A DNA stretch of 64,000 nt, from the NCBI RefSeq assembly GCF_003573695.1, contig NC_039368.1, forward strand, positions 16,558,360 to 16,622,359, written 5' to 3'. The position numbers were made by a program, and so were the translations under genes. The notes under the pieces are model-generated. The model had not been told where the DNA came from, did no database searches, and saw only the letters and a list, made by a program, of their open reading frames with translations. Positions 24,252 to 35,225 of this stretch are shown piece by piece. This stretch comes from Papaver somniferum. Its lineage: Eukaryota; Streptophyta; Magnoliopsida; Ranunculales; Papaveraceae. The first letter of the stretch is position 1, and every line of letters begins with the position of its first letter.

Positions 24252-25078
24252 TGTGAACACAAAAATAACGATGATACCTTTGGGTCCACAAACAAGGTTC
24301 GCAATCACAATAAAACAAACGATGTGATGGAGATATACTAAAAGATGTATGAACTCAGTAAAGAAGGGGGGGGGGGGGGGGGGGGAGCTCTGAGCCCTAG
24401 GGCTCGTCCTTGCTTCTCACCATAGGAATTCCTATGATGGTTCGAAAGATACATAATGTAAAGAGTACGAAGATTATAAGTGCGAAAATGTAAACGACAC
24501 ACAAATTTACGTGGTTCAGCACTAAGGCTTATGTCCACGGAGGTTGATGTTTCACTATATATATATGAAGGTTACAGAGTTAGTCAAGTGACTTTGAGTA
24601 TGAAACGAAGCTAAGGGGGGAGTACCACTCATACTTACTCTTCCTATTTATCTCTCCTGAGCTCTTTATGACTCTAATTGTAAAAAATGGTCGACTCTTT
24701 CTCTTAGTGGAGAGGGGCATATATAAGCTTCTTCTGTGGGTCCCTTCCTGGGAGGATAGCAGTCCTTATCGTCTAGGTTAATGTTCCATCCCGATGCTAC
24801 CTTCGTCTCTGTCCGTCGTCTCCCAATGACATTATGAAGAAACGAAGGAAAACCTCCTCCTCCTCCATAGGATGTTTGACACGTATCCCATATTTGTGTC
24901 ATTTAATGCGGGTGGTTGGGGTAGCCTGCACGCGCCATGCGGCTGTTTGACTCTCCTGTCACATCTGTCTGCAAAAATCATCCCTACCCTTGATCTTGGA
25001 TCTTCCTCGGGATGGAGTAAAGTAAATCTCTTAGACTTCTATGGTACTTCGCGGTAGCTCATTCTTCTGGTTGCCCCA
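24252..25078 (-). repeat. Tat element 3' LTR
   Basis: On the plus strand it begins TGTGAACAC and ends TTGCCCCA, so in element direction it runs TGGGGCAACC to GTGTTCACA. It aligns with 31690-32510. It has a 20-base G run at 24366-24385, against 14 G in the partner LTR at 31806-31819, a slippage-prone difference. Homology is clear to 25078 and only weak beyond it. Confidence 0.88.
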
Positions 25079-25090
25079 CTTTTTCTCTCG
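25079..25090 (-). other. Tat element polypurine tract (probable)
   Basis: The minus strand reads GAGAGAAAAAG directly before the LTR start TGGGGC. The position and composition fit and support the LTR boundary at 25078. Confidence 0.65.
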
Positions 25091-25280
25091 TTGATATTGC
25101 GGTATAGTTCTTAGCACATACTTCCCTTCTACGAAATTCCTAATCTTAACTTTCTTGTTGTACTATATAGCCAACCTTCGTTGGTAATTCTCCATTCATT
25201 GTAACACTGTCTCCCTTCGTTCTTCCAGGTCGTCGAGCCTTTCTAACATCATATCCGATGTTAGGTTCTTTTCCCAAGCT

Positions 25281-26480
25281 TCAGTCTTCGTGGTTGGCGT
25301 GATGATTTCCGTTGGAATTCGGCTCCATAAGTAAGGAGGAACGGACATTCACCGGTGGCGGATCTGCGCGTGGTTCGGTATTCCCATAACACATTATGTA
25401 GCGGTTCACACCATCAACCCTTGTGTCCATATAACGATTTCTTGAGGATAAGAGCCAGAGTCTTGTTCGTGGCTTCAGCCTCACCGTTACTTTGAGGGTA
25501 GATGGGAGTTGATTTGTTCTTCCTGATATTGAAGGTATCAAATAACATGTCTATGTTCTTTCCTTGTAGCTGCTTGCCATTTTCGGAGACAATTTCTGCG
25601 GGAATGCCAAACCTGCAAATGATGTTTTGAAAAATGAATGTGAATACGTCTACGTCTCTGATTCTGGCCAGAGCTTTGGCCTCCACCCACTTGATAAGGT
25701 AATTCGTGGCTACGATCAATAATCGCCTTTTCCCCGACCCTTCGATCAGGGGTCCGACGATATCTATACCCCATTTAAAAATGGCCAGGGGATGTCTACG
25801 GAATTTAGCTTCGTTGCCGGGGTGTGGATTCTTTTAAAAAAACGCTGACATTCTTTGCATCTTCTAGACATCTTAGCCGCGTCTCGTATCATCGTTGGCC
25901 AGTAATACCCTTGCATCTTAGCTTTGTCGGCTAGTGACCTCATTCCGTTGTGGTTACCTGCTTCCCCATAGTGGATGTCCTTCAGGATACGGTGGCCTTC
26001 TTCCCTGGATAAACAACGCAATAAAGGTCCGAGAAAAGACTTCTTATTAAGAATTTCGTCAAGAAGATCATATCTTCCCTCCTTTGATTGTATCTTTCGG
26101 GCTTGCTTCAAGTCTGCAGGCAATGTTCTTTCTTCAAGGAACAGATAGATTTCGGTTCTCCAGTCCTCTTCATTGCTGAAGTCTTCGTCTTTGTTTCCTC
26201 TTGATAAGATATCATCTTCGACGAAGTTATCATGGATATCTTCTCCTACATCGTCGTCGACTATATCCTCCCCTACATCGTCTTCACGATGGGTAGCGAA
26301 AAATTGTTGTGGAGTGACCGAAGGCTCAGATACCCTTGTTACCTTGATGGCTTCGACGCTTTCATCCCTTAGCATAGATGATATGTATGCTAAGGCATCG
26401 GAATGCCTAAGGTCCCTTCTACATAGATGTCGGAACTTGATGCTGGGTATCTGTGATGCTAGGGTCTGGACTAGAGCCAT
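25281..26480 (-). pseudogene. Tat element integrase
   Basis: The zinc-binding N-terminus is at 25764-26480, with HRILKDIHYGEAGNHNGMRS, GYYWPTMIRDA and RRCKECQRF. The core continues in another frame (25414-25719) with IVATNYLIKWVEAKAL, FGIPAEIVSENGKQL and YPQSNGEAEATNK. The first catalytic Asp is readable as GIDIVGP. The second Asp is changed to Glu (SENG instead of SDNG), and the third (GEAEA) is kept. A frameshifted C-terminal part reads VLWEYRTT and LLTYGAEF. The enzyme would insert element DNA in the nucleus but is inactive here on several counts. Confidence 0.9.
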
Positions 26481-26540
26481 GTATGCTGAGAGAGTCTCAT
26501 CATAAACGTTGTATTCCAGCTCTACTTGTCGAATGACTAA

Positions 26541-27203
26541 TTAAGAATCACTTGTTAGGCGTACATCCGTTATTCCCATTTCTATTATCAACCGTAGGGA
26601 ATGTACCACGGTTTCGTATTCTACGATGTTGTTGGTATGCCCCTTGAATTCCAGTCTTAGTGCATGTACGATCCTATCTCCAGTTGGGGTGGTAATTACG
26701 ATGTCTATGACTTTTCCTTCTCTGTTTCTTGATCCATCAAAGAATACCTCCCACCATCTTTGGCTTGATGGCTCGAGTACATCGATCAGATCTTTATCGT
26801 CTTCTACTACTTCTGGGATGTCTTTCACCTCTTCGTCATTGTCCAAGGGTAAAAACTCCGCCAAGACTTGTGATTTTTGTGCAGTTTGGATCTCGTGGAT
26901 GATATTGAATTGATCAAGATGAGTATTCCATTTTTCTATTCTTCCCACTTTCCCAGTGTTTTTGAGAACAACTTCCAACGGTGCTTTACATGGGACCCGA
27001 ACATGACGAGTCAAGAAATAGGTTTTCAGCGTTTGGGCTGCCCATACTAATGCTAGTATGAGTTGCTCGATCTTCGTGTAGTTTCTTTCCGCTGGGTTGA
27101 GAGTCTTTATGACGCAGTAGATTGGTTGCTCAACCTTCGTATTGGTTTTGACCAGGACTGCGCTGACTGCATCTTCGGTCGCTGCTATGTAAATGGCTAA
27201 CAC
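26541..27203 (-). pseudogene. Tat element RNase H plus second archaeal-type RNase H
   Basis: The first part, LAIYIAATEDAVSAVLVKTN to IEQLILALVWAAQTLKTYF, is the Ty3/gypsy RNase H. After a linker (FLPLDNDEEVKDIPEVVEDD) a second RNase H begins at WWEVFFDGSRNREGKVIDIV, followed by TPTGDRIVHALRLEF, TNNIVEYETV and LTSDS. This dual arrangement marks the Tat/Ogre lineage. The frame stops right after TSDS where the fold should continue (LVIRQV is readable beyond the stop). The catalytic Asp in FFDGS and Glu in VEYE are present. Confidence 0.9.
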
Positions 27204-27248
27204 CTCACCGGGATCAGGCTTCTGGAGGATCAGGATCGTGGCCAGGTA

Positions 27249-28150
27249 CTATTTTATCTTCTGGAAGGCTTCTTCGCACTCTGCGGTCCACGCAAACTTA
27301 CTTCCTTTCTTGAGGATATTGAAGAAGTGTTTGCATTTGTCCAACGATCTGGCGATGAATCTCCCTAGTGCAGCCAGGGATCCGTTGAGTTTTTGGACTT
27401 CTTTCAGGTTCTTTGGGGACGACATTTCCACAATGGCCTGGATATTAGCAGGATCAACTTCAATGCCCCTCTTCGTACCAGATATCCGAGGAACTTTCCT
27501 GATGTGACGCCGAATGTACACTTCTCTGGGTTTACTTTCATGTTGTGCTTTCTCATGGCCTCGAAGATATCTCTCAAATCTTGATGGTGGTCCTTGCGCA
27601 GCTCACTCTTGACGAGCATATCATCTACATAGACTTCTAAAGTATTCCCTATCCATGGCTTGAAGATAGCATCGACCATCCTCTGGTATGTTTCCCCTGC
27701 GTTCCTCAGCCCGAAGGGCATCCGTGTGTAACAATAGAGGCCCTGCGGGGTGTAGAACGCCGTGTTTTGTTGATATTTTTCTTCCAGGGCCACTTGGTTG
27801 TAACCGGAGTACCCATCCATAAATGACAATTCATCGTATCCTTCAACGACTTCTACCAATTGGTCAATGCTTGGGAGTGGGTAACTATCCTTCGGACACG
27901 CTTTATTGAGGTTGGTGAAGTCGATGCATATCCTTGCTCCCCCATTCTTCTTTGGTACGATGACCATGTTCGAAATCCATGTTGGATATTTTACTTCTTT
28001 GATGAATCCTGCTTCTAACAGCTTGCGGAGCTCCTTCTCGATTGCTTGGTGATACTCCGGTGCTACCTTCCGTACTTTCTTCCTGAAGGGGGTCGTGCCT
28101 GGCTTTATACGAAGTTCTTGATGGATTATCTTTGGATCAATTCCTGGCAT
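27249..28150 (-). pseudogene. Tat element reverse transcriptase
   Basis: The first piece (27404-28150, 248 residues) holds the fingers and palm. It has FIKEVKYPTWISNMVIVPKK, RICIDFTNLNKACPKDSYPL, FMDGYSGYNQ, MPFGLRNAGETYQRMVD and the catalytic YVDDM, with both Asp residues of the YxDD box intact. After a frameshift near 27420-27500 the connection follows (27249-27521) with GIEVDPANIQAIVEM and LNGSLAALGRFIARSLDKC. The catalytic core itself looks complete and the damage is downstream of it. Confidence 0.92.
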
Positions 28151-28347
28151 GTCACCTAATTTCCATGCAAGATGTCTACGTACTCAATAAGTAACTTGAT
28201 TAGATCTCTCTCTCTTTCTTCATCCATTAAGGTTCCTATCTTGATCATATTCGGGTTCTCTCCGGTCCCTATATTGATCTCCTTCGTGGGTTCTACAGAT
28301 GTGAATGTAGGCTTCGGTTTCCCTAGGAGAGGGACATTATTTAATTG

Positions 28348-28965
28348 TTATTTGGTAGGCTCTTCATCCCCCTTAGCTACCGATGTACCTGCTTCGGTGT
28401 TTAGAACGATGCTTTCCTTCGTCAGGCTTCTTCCTGGGATTTCTTCAAGATAAAGATCAATTTCTTTGTCCTTGGTGGCCTCCTTGTTTTTGTTTCTTCG
28501 GTACTTCTGCTGTTGGTCTTGCTCATTATTGATTTGGTTTTGTAGAGCCTGGCATTCTCTGGCGGTGACCTGGTCTCCTTTGATTTCCATTACCCCTTCG
28601 GGTGTCGGGAATCTAAGATATTGGTGATACGTTGCTGCGACTCCTTTAAGATTGCGTAACCATGTTTGGTCGATAATGGAATTGTAAGGAGAACGAGCGT
28701 CTACTACACTGAATCGAGTATCAACCTTCATCAGTCCTACGTTCATTTGCAACACAATGTCTTCTAAAGGCTTCGTTGGGGCCCCATTGAATCCGTATAT
28801 GGTATAGTACGAAGACATCAGCTGCTCGTCATCCAGCTCCATTCATTTGAACGTATCATAAAATAGTACATTGACCGATATCCCTCCGTCGATGAGGACC
28901 TTCATGATATTGCATCCGGCGATGGGTAACGTGAGAACCAGAGGGTCGTTGTGATCCTCCATGTC
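28348..28965 (-). pseudogene. Tat element aspartic protease
   Basis: The active-site block reads VLIDGGISVNVLFYDTF at about 28850-28910, the DGG form usual in this lineage. A TGA stop follows directly after TFK. The next open piece (28348-28842) carries the flap-to-C-terminal part with FSVVDARSPYNSIIDQTWLR, AATYHQYLRFPTPEGVMEIK and GDQVTARECQ. In function it would cut the Gag-Pol polyprotein. The stop inside it and the lost link to reverse transcriptase make it a pseudogene. Confidence 0.85.
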
Positions 28966-29249
28966 ATCCTCTACATCCTCAGCGTCGAAAGTCATCGGAG
29001 CGTTCATCCATTGTCCTGCTCGTTCACTTATACTCCATCGATCTTGTACAACTCACAGTAATCTTAATATTGCTTCCTTAACCTTTTGCCTATCTGGGCA
29101 GTTAGTGACGATCTAGTGGATTCAGAACATGAGATGGTATTGAGCGTTCGATTATCCTCGGGTAGATGGACTTGCTTGCTTCGCTTAGCCCTCTCTTCGG
29201 TGTCGGTCTTCTGTAGGTATTGCTTGAGGTCACCCGCGTCAATCAACTT

Positions 29250-30146
29250 TTGGATCATTATCTTGAGATTCTTGCATTTTTCGGTCGGATGCCCGTTGAA
29301 ACAGTGGTATTCACAGTAATCTCTTGATTTTTCGGACCTTGGGGGCTGCTTCCCTTTGGACCAAGGCCATTCCAGGTTTTCCCGATCCTTGATCTCCCTT
29401 AAGATGCGAGTGTAGTTGGTGTTCAGCTTCGTGTAGACCTAATCTTCGAATTTTTGGTCATCCCGCCGACGGTCATCCTTTCGTCTTCTCTTATCTTCGT
29501 TAGGACGTTTAGTTGAACCGCTCCTCTTTGATCCACTGGTTTGCTCCTCTGAGTTAGTACGATGAGATCTTTGAGTTTGGGTTTTGGGATTTTCCCGATG
29601 GATTTCTTCTAACCTGGCATGCTTTTCGATGATTACTCGAAGGTCTCCTTCAATCGTAGGTACACTTCCATGAATCTCCACAAATAAAGGGCTCATTCTA
29701 TCCAATCCCCATTTGTAACAGTTGATGCTGACCACTGGGTCTATGTTCCCTATAGCTTGAAAAATTTTGTGCCATCTGTCGGTATATTCCCTGATCTTTT
29801 CTTTGTAAGCAATTGCCAAAGAGAAGAGCTTGTCCATTCCGGCGTTGATAGCCTTGTTGTACATGTACATTCCTAAGAATTTCTCAGTGAGATGGCTGTA
29901 GGAATCGATGGAGTTGGGCGGTAGGTTGTGGAACCAAGATAGTGCTGATCCCTTTAGATTTGAAGGAAAATATATGCAGAGGACCGCATCGTTTTTATCC
30001 CATCGGGCTAAAATGCAGTACCGAAGATGAGCTGCAGGATCGCTGGATCCATCGTAACATTCGAATGATGGGACGAGACACTTTTGAGGGATAAGTGCTT
30101 TGACCAGGTGTTGAGTCAGCGGAGTGATGTTAGCTTCTCTCATCAC
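29250..30146 (-). pseudogene. Tat element Gag core with zinc knuckle
   Basis: The capsid-like core is plain, with FECYDGSSDPAAHLRYC, then FPSNLKGSALSWFHNLPPNS and EKFLGMYMYNK, matching the retrotransposon gag family (DPxxHL, LxGxALxWF). A stop at about 29439 follows a Lys/Arg/Asp-rich tail. Reading on, the same protein continues with YCEYHCFNGHPTEKCKNLK, a C-x3-C-type knuckle used in this lineage, and IQKLIDAGDLKQYL. It would assemble the virus-like particle in the cytoplasm. One stop separates the core from the knuckle. Confidence 0.85.
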
Positions 30147-30180
30147 TTCCTCTAGTATTTCCCCCTTGTCTAGCTTTTAA

Positions 30181-30537
30181 CTACTTGATTTCAGCCATCA
30201 TCTCAGCACGAAGGTCCTCCATCACCCTCTGGTGATCGTCTTTTATTGTGGATCTTCCTGATCTTTGGTTTTCACTATCGAAATAATCTGAGTCTTCGGG
30301 GATGTAGTCTGGGTCAGATAATCGGTTTCCTCCAGCAGCCCTTCGATTTAATGGTTCAGGATTATTGACATTGACCACCACCATTCTTTGGTCCTGGTTA
30401 GGTGGCGGTGCTTTGGAGTTAGCTTCGTCGTGCAAGTCCCTTAGTTGAGCGCTTTGAGCGATCATATCCTTGAGTTGTTGGTTCTCTTGTGTTAGCAGGG
30501 CCACTGCGTCAGCATACACCTTCTGGTTTTTCTTCAA
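30181..30537 (-). pseudogene. Tat element Gag coiled-coil segment
   Basis: The 118 residues start KKNQKVYADAVALLTQENQQ, likely a short coiled coil. They continue through a Pro/Asn-rich linker and an acidic stretch (DPDYIPEDSDYF) and end in EDLRAEMMAEIK. The segment sits just before the Gag core in another frame. In related elements the same order (Gln-rich coil, acidic linker, then the capsid-like core) is found in one protein. Confidence 0.6.
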
Positions 30538-30546
30538 CTCTTTGAG

Positions 30547-31107
30547 TTATGCCATCATGTGGATTGAATGGTTCGATCCCTGGTTCGGGGTTCCCACTTG
30601 CATCTGTCCACTGGAGGCTACAGTGTGATCTTCATCAACAGTCTGTATTAGGGGAACCGGTGGGTCAGCAGGTGGAGTCGGGAGTTCTATCAGCTGTTGT
30701 GCTGGCTGTCCAGCTATCAGAAGGGGTTGGTTAGCTAGCAGCGGTTGATTCAGCTTGTTGGTGAGTGGCATCCCTTAGAGGGGTTGTTGTATTACTGATT
30801 TATCCATCCCTTCCCGCTATTCATTGGGTCGGGTTGTAGCTGCTGCTTTAGAAGCTCCTGCTTTGGTCGCTGCTGCTTTCAACGCTGCTGCGGCTATCGC
30901 GCCAGCATCCAATGTTATCATGCTTTCTTCTCCATCCTGTTTCTTGTCGGCTTCTTTAAGCTTTTCGCCCTTTTGTTTGCCACGTGTCATAACTGGGGTC
31001 GTCCTTGGTGTTTCTTTTGACGATACCTTGGCTTTTCCCACATCTTTTGCTTTCTCTATCTTTGACCCTCTGCAAAAGCGAAACATCGTCGGAGAAACAA
31101 AATCCAC
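30547..31107 (-). pseudogene. Tat element Gag leader region
   Basis: Two open pieces lie in succession. The first (30817-31107) is basic, with KGEKLKEADKKQDGEE and then an Ala-rich repeat (AAAALKAAATKAGASKAAA). The second (30547-30771) is rich in Pro and Gln (LPTPPADPPVPLIQ). Both precede the Gag core and are probably the poorly conserved N-terminus of Gag, split by a stop. No specific function can be assigned. Confidence 0.5.
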
Positions 31108-31668
31108 CTTGGTTTGGTTAGCAAAGTTAATCTAATGAGAAAAGACGTAAATCCCAATGTATACTTAAAGATTTTCAAGGAAAACGAGGTTTGGGAGAAA
31201 AATCTTTCAACAAAGTGTAGATCCAATCATTGCAAATATAGATCTACTCATGGATTTTGAAGTACATCGTGAATGCAGGTGGATCTTATTTAAATAAACA
31301 CAGATTTACACTAGAGATGATAAAAACTCAAATAACTGTTTATAAAGGTGTGTACCCAGAGATCCATTTTAAAAGAAGGTGCCGAAAAGATTTTTAAGGC
31401 TAATAATCTGCTAGAGAAAACACAGATCTAAGAAATTCTTCCAACGCAAATAGTACATTTGAGAGAAATAGAAAATGCAATAGAAAACGCTGCAGAAATG
31501 TGAATAAATCCCAGTCGTTTTGGCAATAGAAAACGCAGATGAAATAGGGGTTTTCAAAAGGAAGAACAATGACAAGTTTCTCAAAACACTATTATGAGGG
31601 GAATAGCGCCGAGAGACCAAAAATAGGGTAAAATCACAGGAAAAGATAAATCTTTTACCGGGACAAAG

Positions 31669-31686
31669 TCCCTGTTTCTAGCGCCA
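31669..31686 (-). other. Tat element primer binding site
   Basis: The minus strand reads TGGCGCTAGAAACAGGGA three bases inside the 5' LTR. The TGGCGCTAGAA start is common in plant Ty3/gypsy elements of the Tat group. Confidence 0.8.
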
Positions 31687-31689
31687 GAG

Positions 31690-32510
31690 TGTGAACACAG
31701 AAATAACGATGATACCTTTGTGTCCACAAACAAGGTTCGCAATCACAATAAAACAGACGATGTGATGGAGATATACTAAAAGATGTATGAACTCAGTAAA
31801 GAAGAGGGGGGGGGGGGGGAGCTCTGAGCCTTAGGGATCGTCCTTGCTTCTCACCATAGGAATTCCTATGATGGTTCGAAAGATACATAATGTAAAGAGT
31901 GCGAAGATTATAAGTACGAAAATGTAAATGACACACAGATTTACGTGGTTCAACACTAAGGCTTACGTCCACGGGGGTTGATGTTTCACTATATATATGA
32001 AAAAGGTTACAGAGTTAGTCAAGTGACTTTGAGTTTGAAACGAAGCTAACGGGGGAGTAACCACTCATACTTACTCTTCCTATTTCTCTCTCCTGAGCTC
32101 TTTATGACTCTAATTGTAAAAAATGTTGACCCTTTCTCTTAGTAGAGGGGTATATATAAGCTTCTTCTGTGGGTCCCGTACTGGGAGGATAGCAATCCTT
32201 ATTGTCTAGGTTAATGTGCCATCCCGATGCTACCTTCGTCTCAGTCCATCGTCTCCCAACGGCATTATGCAGAAACAAAGGCAAACCTCCTCTTCCTCCA
32301 TAGGATGTTTGACACATATCCCATACTTGTGTCATTTAATGCGGGTGGTTGGGGTAGCATGCACGCGTCAGACGGCTGTTTGACTCCCCTGTCACATCTG
32401 TCTGCAAAATTCATCCCTACCCTTGATCTTGGATCTTCCTCGGGATGGAGTAAAGTAAATCTCTTAGCCTTCTGTGGTACTTCGCGGTACCTCATTCTTC
32501 TGGTGCCCCT
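31690..32510 (-). repeat. Tat element 5' LTR
   Basis: This is the partner of 24252-25078. The outer end is TGGTGCCCCT where CA would be expected, so the terminal bases are mutated or the LTR was longer. The next 130 bp contain two ACGTGG-type motifs and might be an extended U3 that the left copy lacks, but nothing on the left side supports that. Confidence 0.85.
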
Positions 32511-32874
32511 TGATCTTCTATCGTTGGATGGATCTGATGATGAATAAATGTAGATAATGGATGCCCTTTGGGTGTTAGGACGTGGCATCCTATCTCGATG
32601 TTCAAGAGATGTCTGCCTTCCACGTATAATCTTCTTGACACGTGGAGGATGATGACTTATAACCATACTCATTACTCAGTCTTAGAATGCGTACGCATTT
32701 GAAATACCATATCAATTTATACTCGATTTCGATTTCAGACAGACAGACAGACAAAAAAAAAGAAAAAAAAAAGAAAGCTAGGTGGAATAACTATTCATTT
32801 CTCTCTCCTCTCTCTTACTCCCTCTTCTTCTCCAACAAAACGGACTAGATCTGAGCAGATTTCTTCATTTTTCC
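32511..32874. other. Spacer with ACGT motifs and AGAC microsatellite
   Basis: Two ACGTGG/CCACGT motifs lie at about 32579-32645. A short CAGA repeat near 32740 is followed by an A-rich stretch. The CT-rich run from 32795 (CTCTCTCCTCTCTCTTACTC) looks like a plant 5' leader. No gene is supported. Confidence 0.4.
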
Positions 32875-33357
32875 TTGCCTTCTAGGTTAGTTAGTAAATT
32901 AGTTTGGTTTTTATTATGTTTTCTACTCATCTACAACATTTTGGTGGTTATATACTCTTTTGAGGTTTATCTTTGCTTTAATGGCGATTCTTGGTTATTG
33001 GGTTGGGTTTTAAGATCAATAGTGATGCTCTCGATGCTCTCCAACGACGAAATCTTCATCTTGGTTGTCTCCGGCGATAGAATCTTCATCATCAACTTAT
33101 CCGGCAACGAAATCTCCATAGGTGGTCTTTTTGACGATGGAAGCTTCATCACTAGTTATAAGAGATTTGAGCAAATCACTCCTATTCTGGGAGCATTTCT
33201 TTCTAAAGAAGAAAAACAAACTAAATGGTTGGAATTTAATTCCGAGAAAAACCATCCTTCTTCCGATTTAATCGGATCTTATTCATACTTGTATTTGTCT
33301 TACTCTGGTAATCCTTCTCTTTCTTTTATCGGATTTCTCGATGTTGTACTCTTATAG
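32875..33357 (+). CDS. Hypothetical 160-residue ORF, weak
   Basis: The ORF begins at codon 32875 without an ATG, and the first good Met lies further in. The first 30 residues are strongly hydrophobic (LVWFLLCFLLIYNILVVIYS). The middle is an internal repeat (EIFILVVSGDRIFIINLSGN) coded by a roughly 36-bp tandem DNA repeat of the type GGCGATAGAATCTTCATC. Behind the stop is a plausible 3' end with AATGAAAAGG and an A-rich tail near 33450. The CT-rich leader, ORF and A-rich tail could be a retroposed transcript or an old LINE/SINE copy. I do not recognise the protein. Confidence 0.3.
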   Translation: MPSRLVSKLVWFLLCFLLIYNILVVIYSFEVYLCFNGDSWLLGWVLRSIVMLSMLSNDEIFILVVSGDRIFIINLSGNEISIGGLFDDGSFITSYKRFEQITPILGAFLSKEEKQTKWLEFNSEKNHPSSDLIGSYSYLYLSYSGNPSLSFIGFLDVVLL

Positions 33358-33639
33358 TATGTTCTTGTTATTTTATATTCTCTTATTTTCGATTTTAAAC
33401 TTATTGTAACCTTGAAATCCTATTAATGAAAAGGTTCCTTGTTTATAAAAAAATAAATAAATTATTCGGACAAATAATAAGACCAAGCTATGCAACTATC
33501 GATTACGACCCATTACGTGTATGACTAAAACTTAGCTTGGTTTGGCTCCATACCCAACTTTTTAAAAAGCCCTTTAAAGTCCGTCTCACAACTTTGATAA
33601 TCCTCCCACTTCTTTTTTTTTTCCTTTCTTTTTTTTTGT

Positions 33640-33731
33640 CTGTATTTGACAACTTTGATAATCCTCCCACCGTGGATGCTCCAACACCTTCCGTATACTG
33701 GAAATACTTGATATCCTCACTTGACCTCAAC
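33640..33731 (-). other. Candidate exon, minus strand
   Basis: A strong acceptor (TTTTTTGCAG at 33741-33732) precedes an open segment reading LRSSEDIKYFQYTEGVGAST and VGGLSK. The peptide looks like real protein. The frame needs a phase-1 entry and does not join directly to the candidate exon at 34023-34214. Downstream the frame becomes a Lys-rich low-complexity run, so the exon end is unclear. The family is not recognised. Confidence 0.25.
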
Positions 33732-34022
33732 CTGCAAAAAATTGTAAGAAAGAATATGGTTATTCGTACACACAAGTGCTGCGACTCAATAGTCGATCTG
33801 TAAGAAACAATGTGCGTTTAAGTGGAACCTCGGTTGCCAAAGATGGACCAATTTACAGGATTAAACTACTTTTCGGCTTTTAGTGGCACACCAAACAAGA
33901 TCTTTTAGGCATTTCTTTCAAGAGCTTCGTTGTTGGGTGGAAATAAAAATTTGATACCGGGTAACTAGGCAAGTTGTTAAATAACAAAAGGGAAAACCAT
34001 AAGAGATACCTACTGCGAATAC

Positions 34023-34214
34023 CTGTGACCTTGACTCACGCTTCCTCAGTTCCACTATGCGATTCTTCACATCATAGTAAAAAAGTAGATTCAGTGAGAT
34101 GATCCTACGATCATCCAATGGCTTGATCTCAAGATAAAGCATCAAAATCCCTTCCCTCATCCCCTCGAGATTGATTTTGGATTCGGTCAAGTCTTGGTGA
34201 GGAACAAAGGTATC
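34023..34214 (-). CDS. Candidate internal exon of a host gene
   Basis: Between a possible acceptor (CCAACTAG) and a clean donor (CACAG|GTATTCG) lies exactly 192 nt, 64 open codons, phase 0 at both ends. The peptide includes FVPHQDLTESKINLEGMREG, ILMLYLEIKPLDDRRI, SLNLLFYYDVKNRIVEL and RKRESRSQ. This is dense, well-formed protein without low complexity. I do not recognise the family. A second candidate exon lies about 290 bp downstream (33640-33731) but does not match in phase. It is either one exon of a real gene whose others I cannot place, or a gene fragment. Confidence 0.4.
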
Positions 34215-35225
34215 CTAGTTGGTTCTCAAGATTGGTACACTGAAGAATTAGGCTAAAAAAGTTTTTAAGTACAGTTTAGCTTCACCAAGTTCAGGCCAAG
34301 TCCAACAGACTGTGTTGGGCTTGTTATTTGTTAATTAAATTCAAGGCTTCAAGCTAGCTAGACACAGGAAAAGCTACTCGGCATGTGCTTCAAAACCCTT
34401 AGCCCATAACATATATACTAACCAAGTAACAGGATCATTCGAAATATTCGCACCAGTCGTCCTAGAGTCCTAAATCAAGATATTCATCTTACAAAAAACA
34501 AACAGGGGAACAGCCCAATTGACCAAGAGCCTCTTAATACTTGGAATCAGAATCTCTGTTATCGTTGATCTCTTTTAAGTCGTAATCATGTTTCCAATTT
34601 TATTTTTTTTATGTAAAACCTTTAATGTAATGATATTTTGTTGTATCACGTTGTCCAAAAAATAAGTACCATACTTGAGCGTCTAACAGCTTTGAGTAGA
34701 CGCACCACCAAGTATCAAGCTTAAGGAAATTAAGGGTTAAGGCCCTCAAGCTTACTAATACAGGACGCGCGGTTCATCTCGTTTTCAACTCTGACGAGAA
34801 CATGATGGATGATGAATATATACAAACCGAACGAATAAAAAAATGTGACAACTTTTCTTTAAGAATTTAAGTTGAGAATATTTAGATCTTTCTCACATAA
34901 AAAGAACAAATTCTTATAGTCGAACATTATTAAAAACTTAGAAAATAATAATTAAATACCTATAACCCAAAACTTTCTAGCAGTACTCCTAACTGTGAAT
35001 AAGATCAGGATCAAAAATAATGTAAATAGTTGCAGACTTGCAGTATCATACATGTGCATGATAGCACAAAGAACCATATTGATAATGATGCTATTATGAA
35101 CATGTGTGTAGTGAACACAATATAACTTCTGTGTCAAAAAAAAAAAAACGAAAAAAAAACGTAATAAACTCACCCATATACTATTTTTTTGTTTATTGTA
35201 ACTAAATTCATCGATATTGATTATC

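Larger units (their letters stand above)
24252..32510 (-). mobile_element. Ty3/gypsy retrotransposon, Tat lineage, decayed
   Basis: An 8.26-kb element on the minus strand has LTRs of about 827 and 821 bp. A primer site reading TGGCGCTAGAAACAGGGA lies beside the right LTR, and a purine-rich tract lies beside the left LTR. The coding order is gag, protease, reverse transcriptase, RNase H, a second archaeal-type RNase H, then integrase. The second RNase H before the integrase is a hallmark of the Tat/Ogre lineage. Every domain is recognisable, but frameshifts and stops break the polyprotein into at least eight pieces and it cannot encode a working set. No matching 5-bp duplication was found (ATAGC on the left, TGATC on the right), so the right boundary may be altered. 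Confidence 0.93.

Noticed and set aside
24338..24538. ORF with a Pro run on the minus strand
   Set aside because: It is the translation of the G run inside the Tat LTR.
26173..26505. Plus-strand ORFs over the Tat element (26173, 26626, 27193, 28172, 30824)
   Set aside because: They are shadows of the minus-strand gag-pol frames, Ser- and Leu-rich with no motif.
24247..32515. Target duplication for the Tat element
   Set aside because: The flanks ATAGC and TGATC do not match and no near alternative was found, so none is claimed.
32511..32672. Extended U3 of the Tat 5' LTR up to the ACGTGG motifs
   Set aside because: The left LTR has no matching sequence and a polypurine tract fits the shorter boundary. 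It is possible only if the left copy is truncated.
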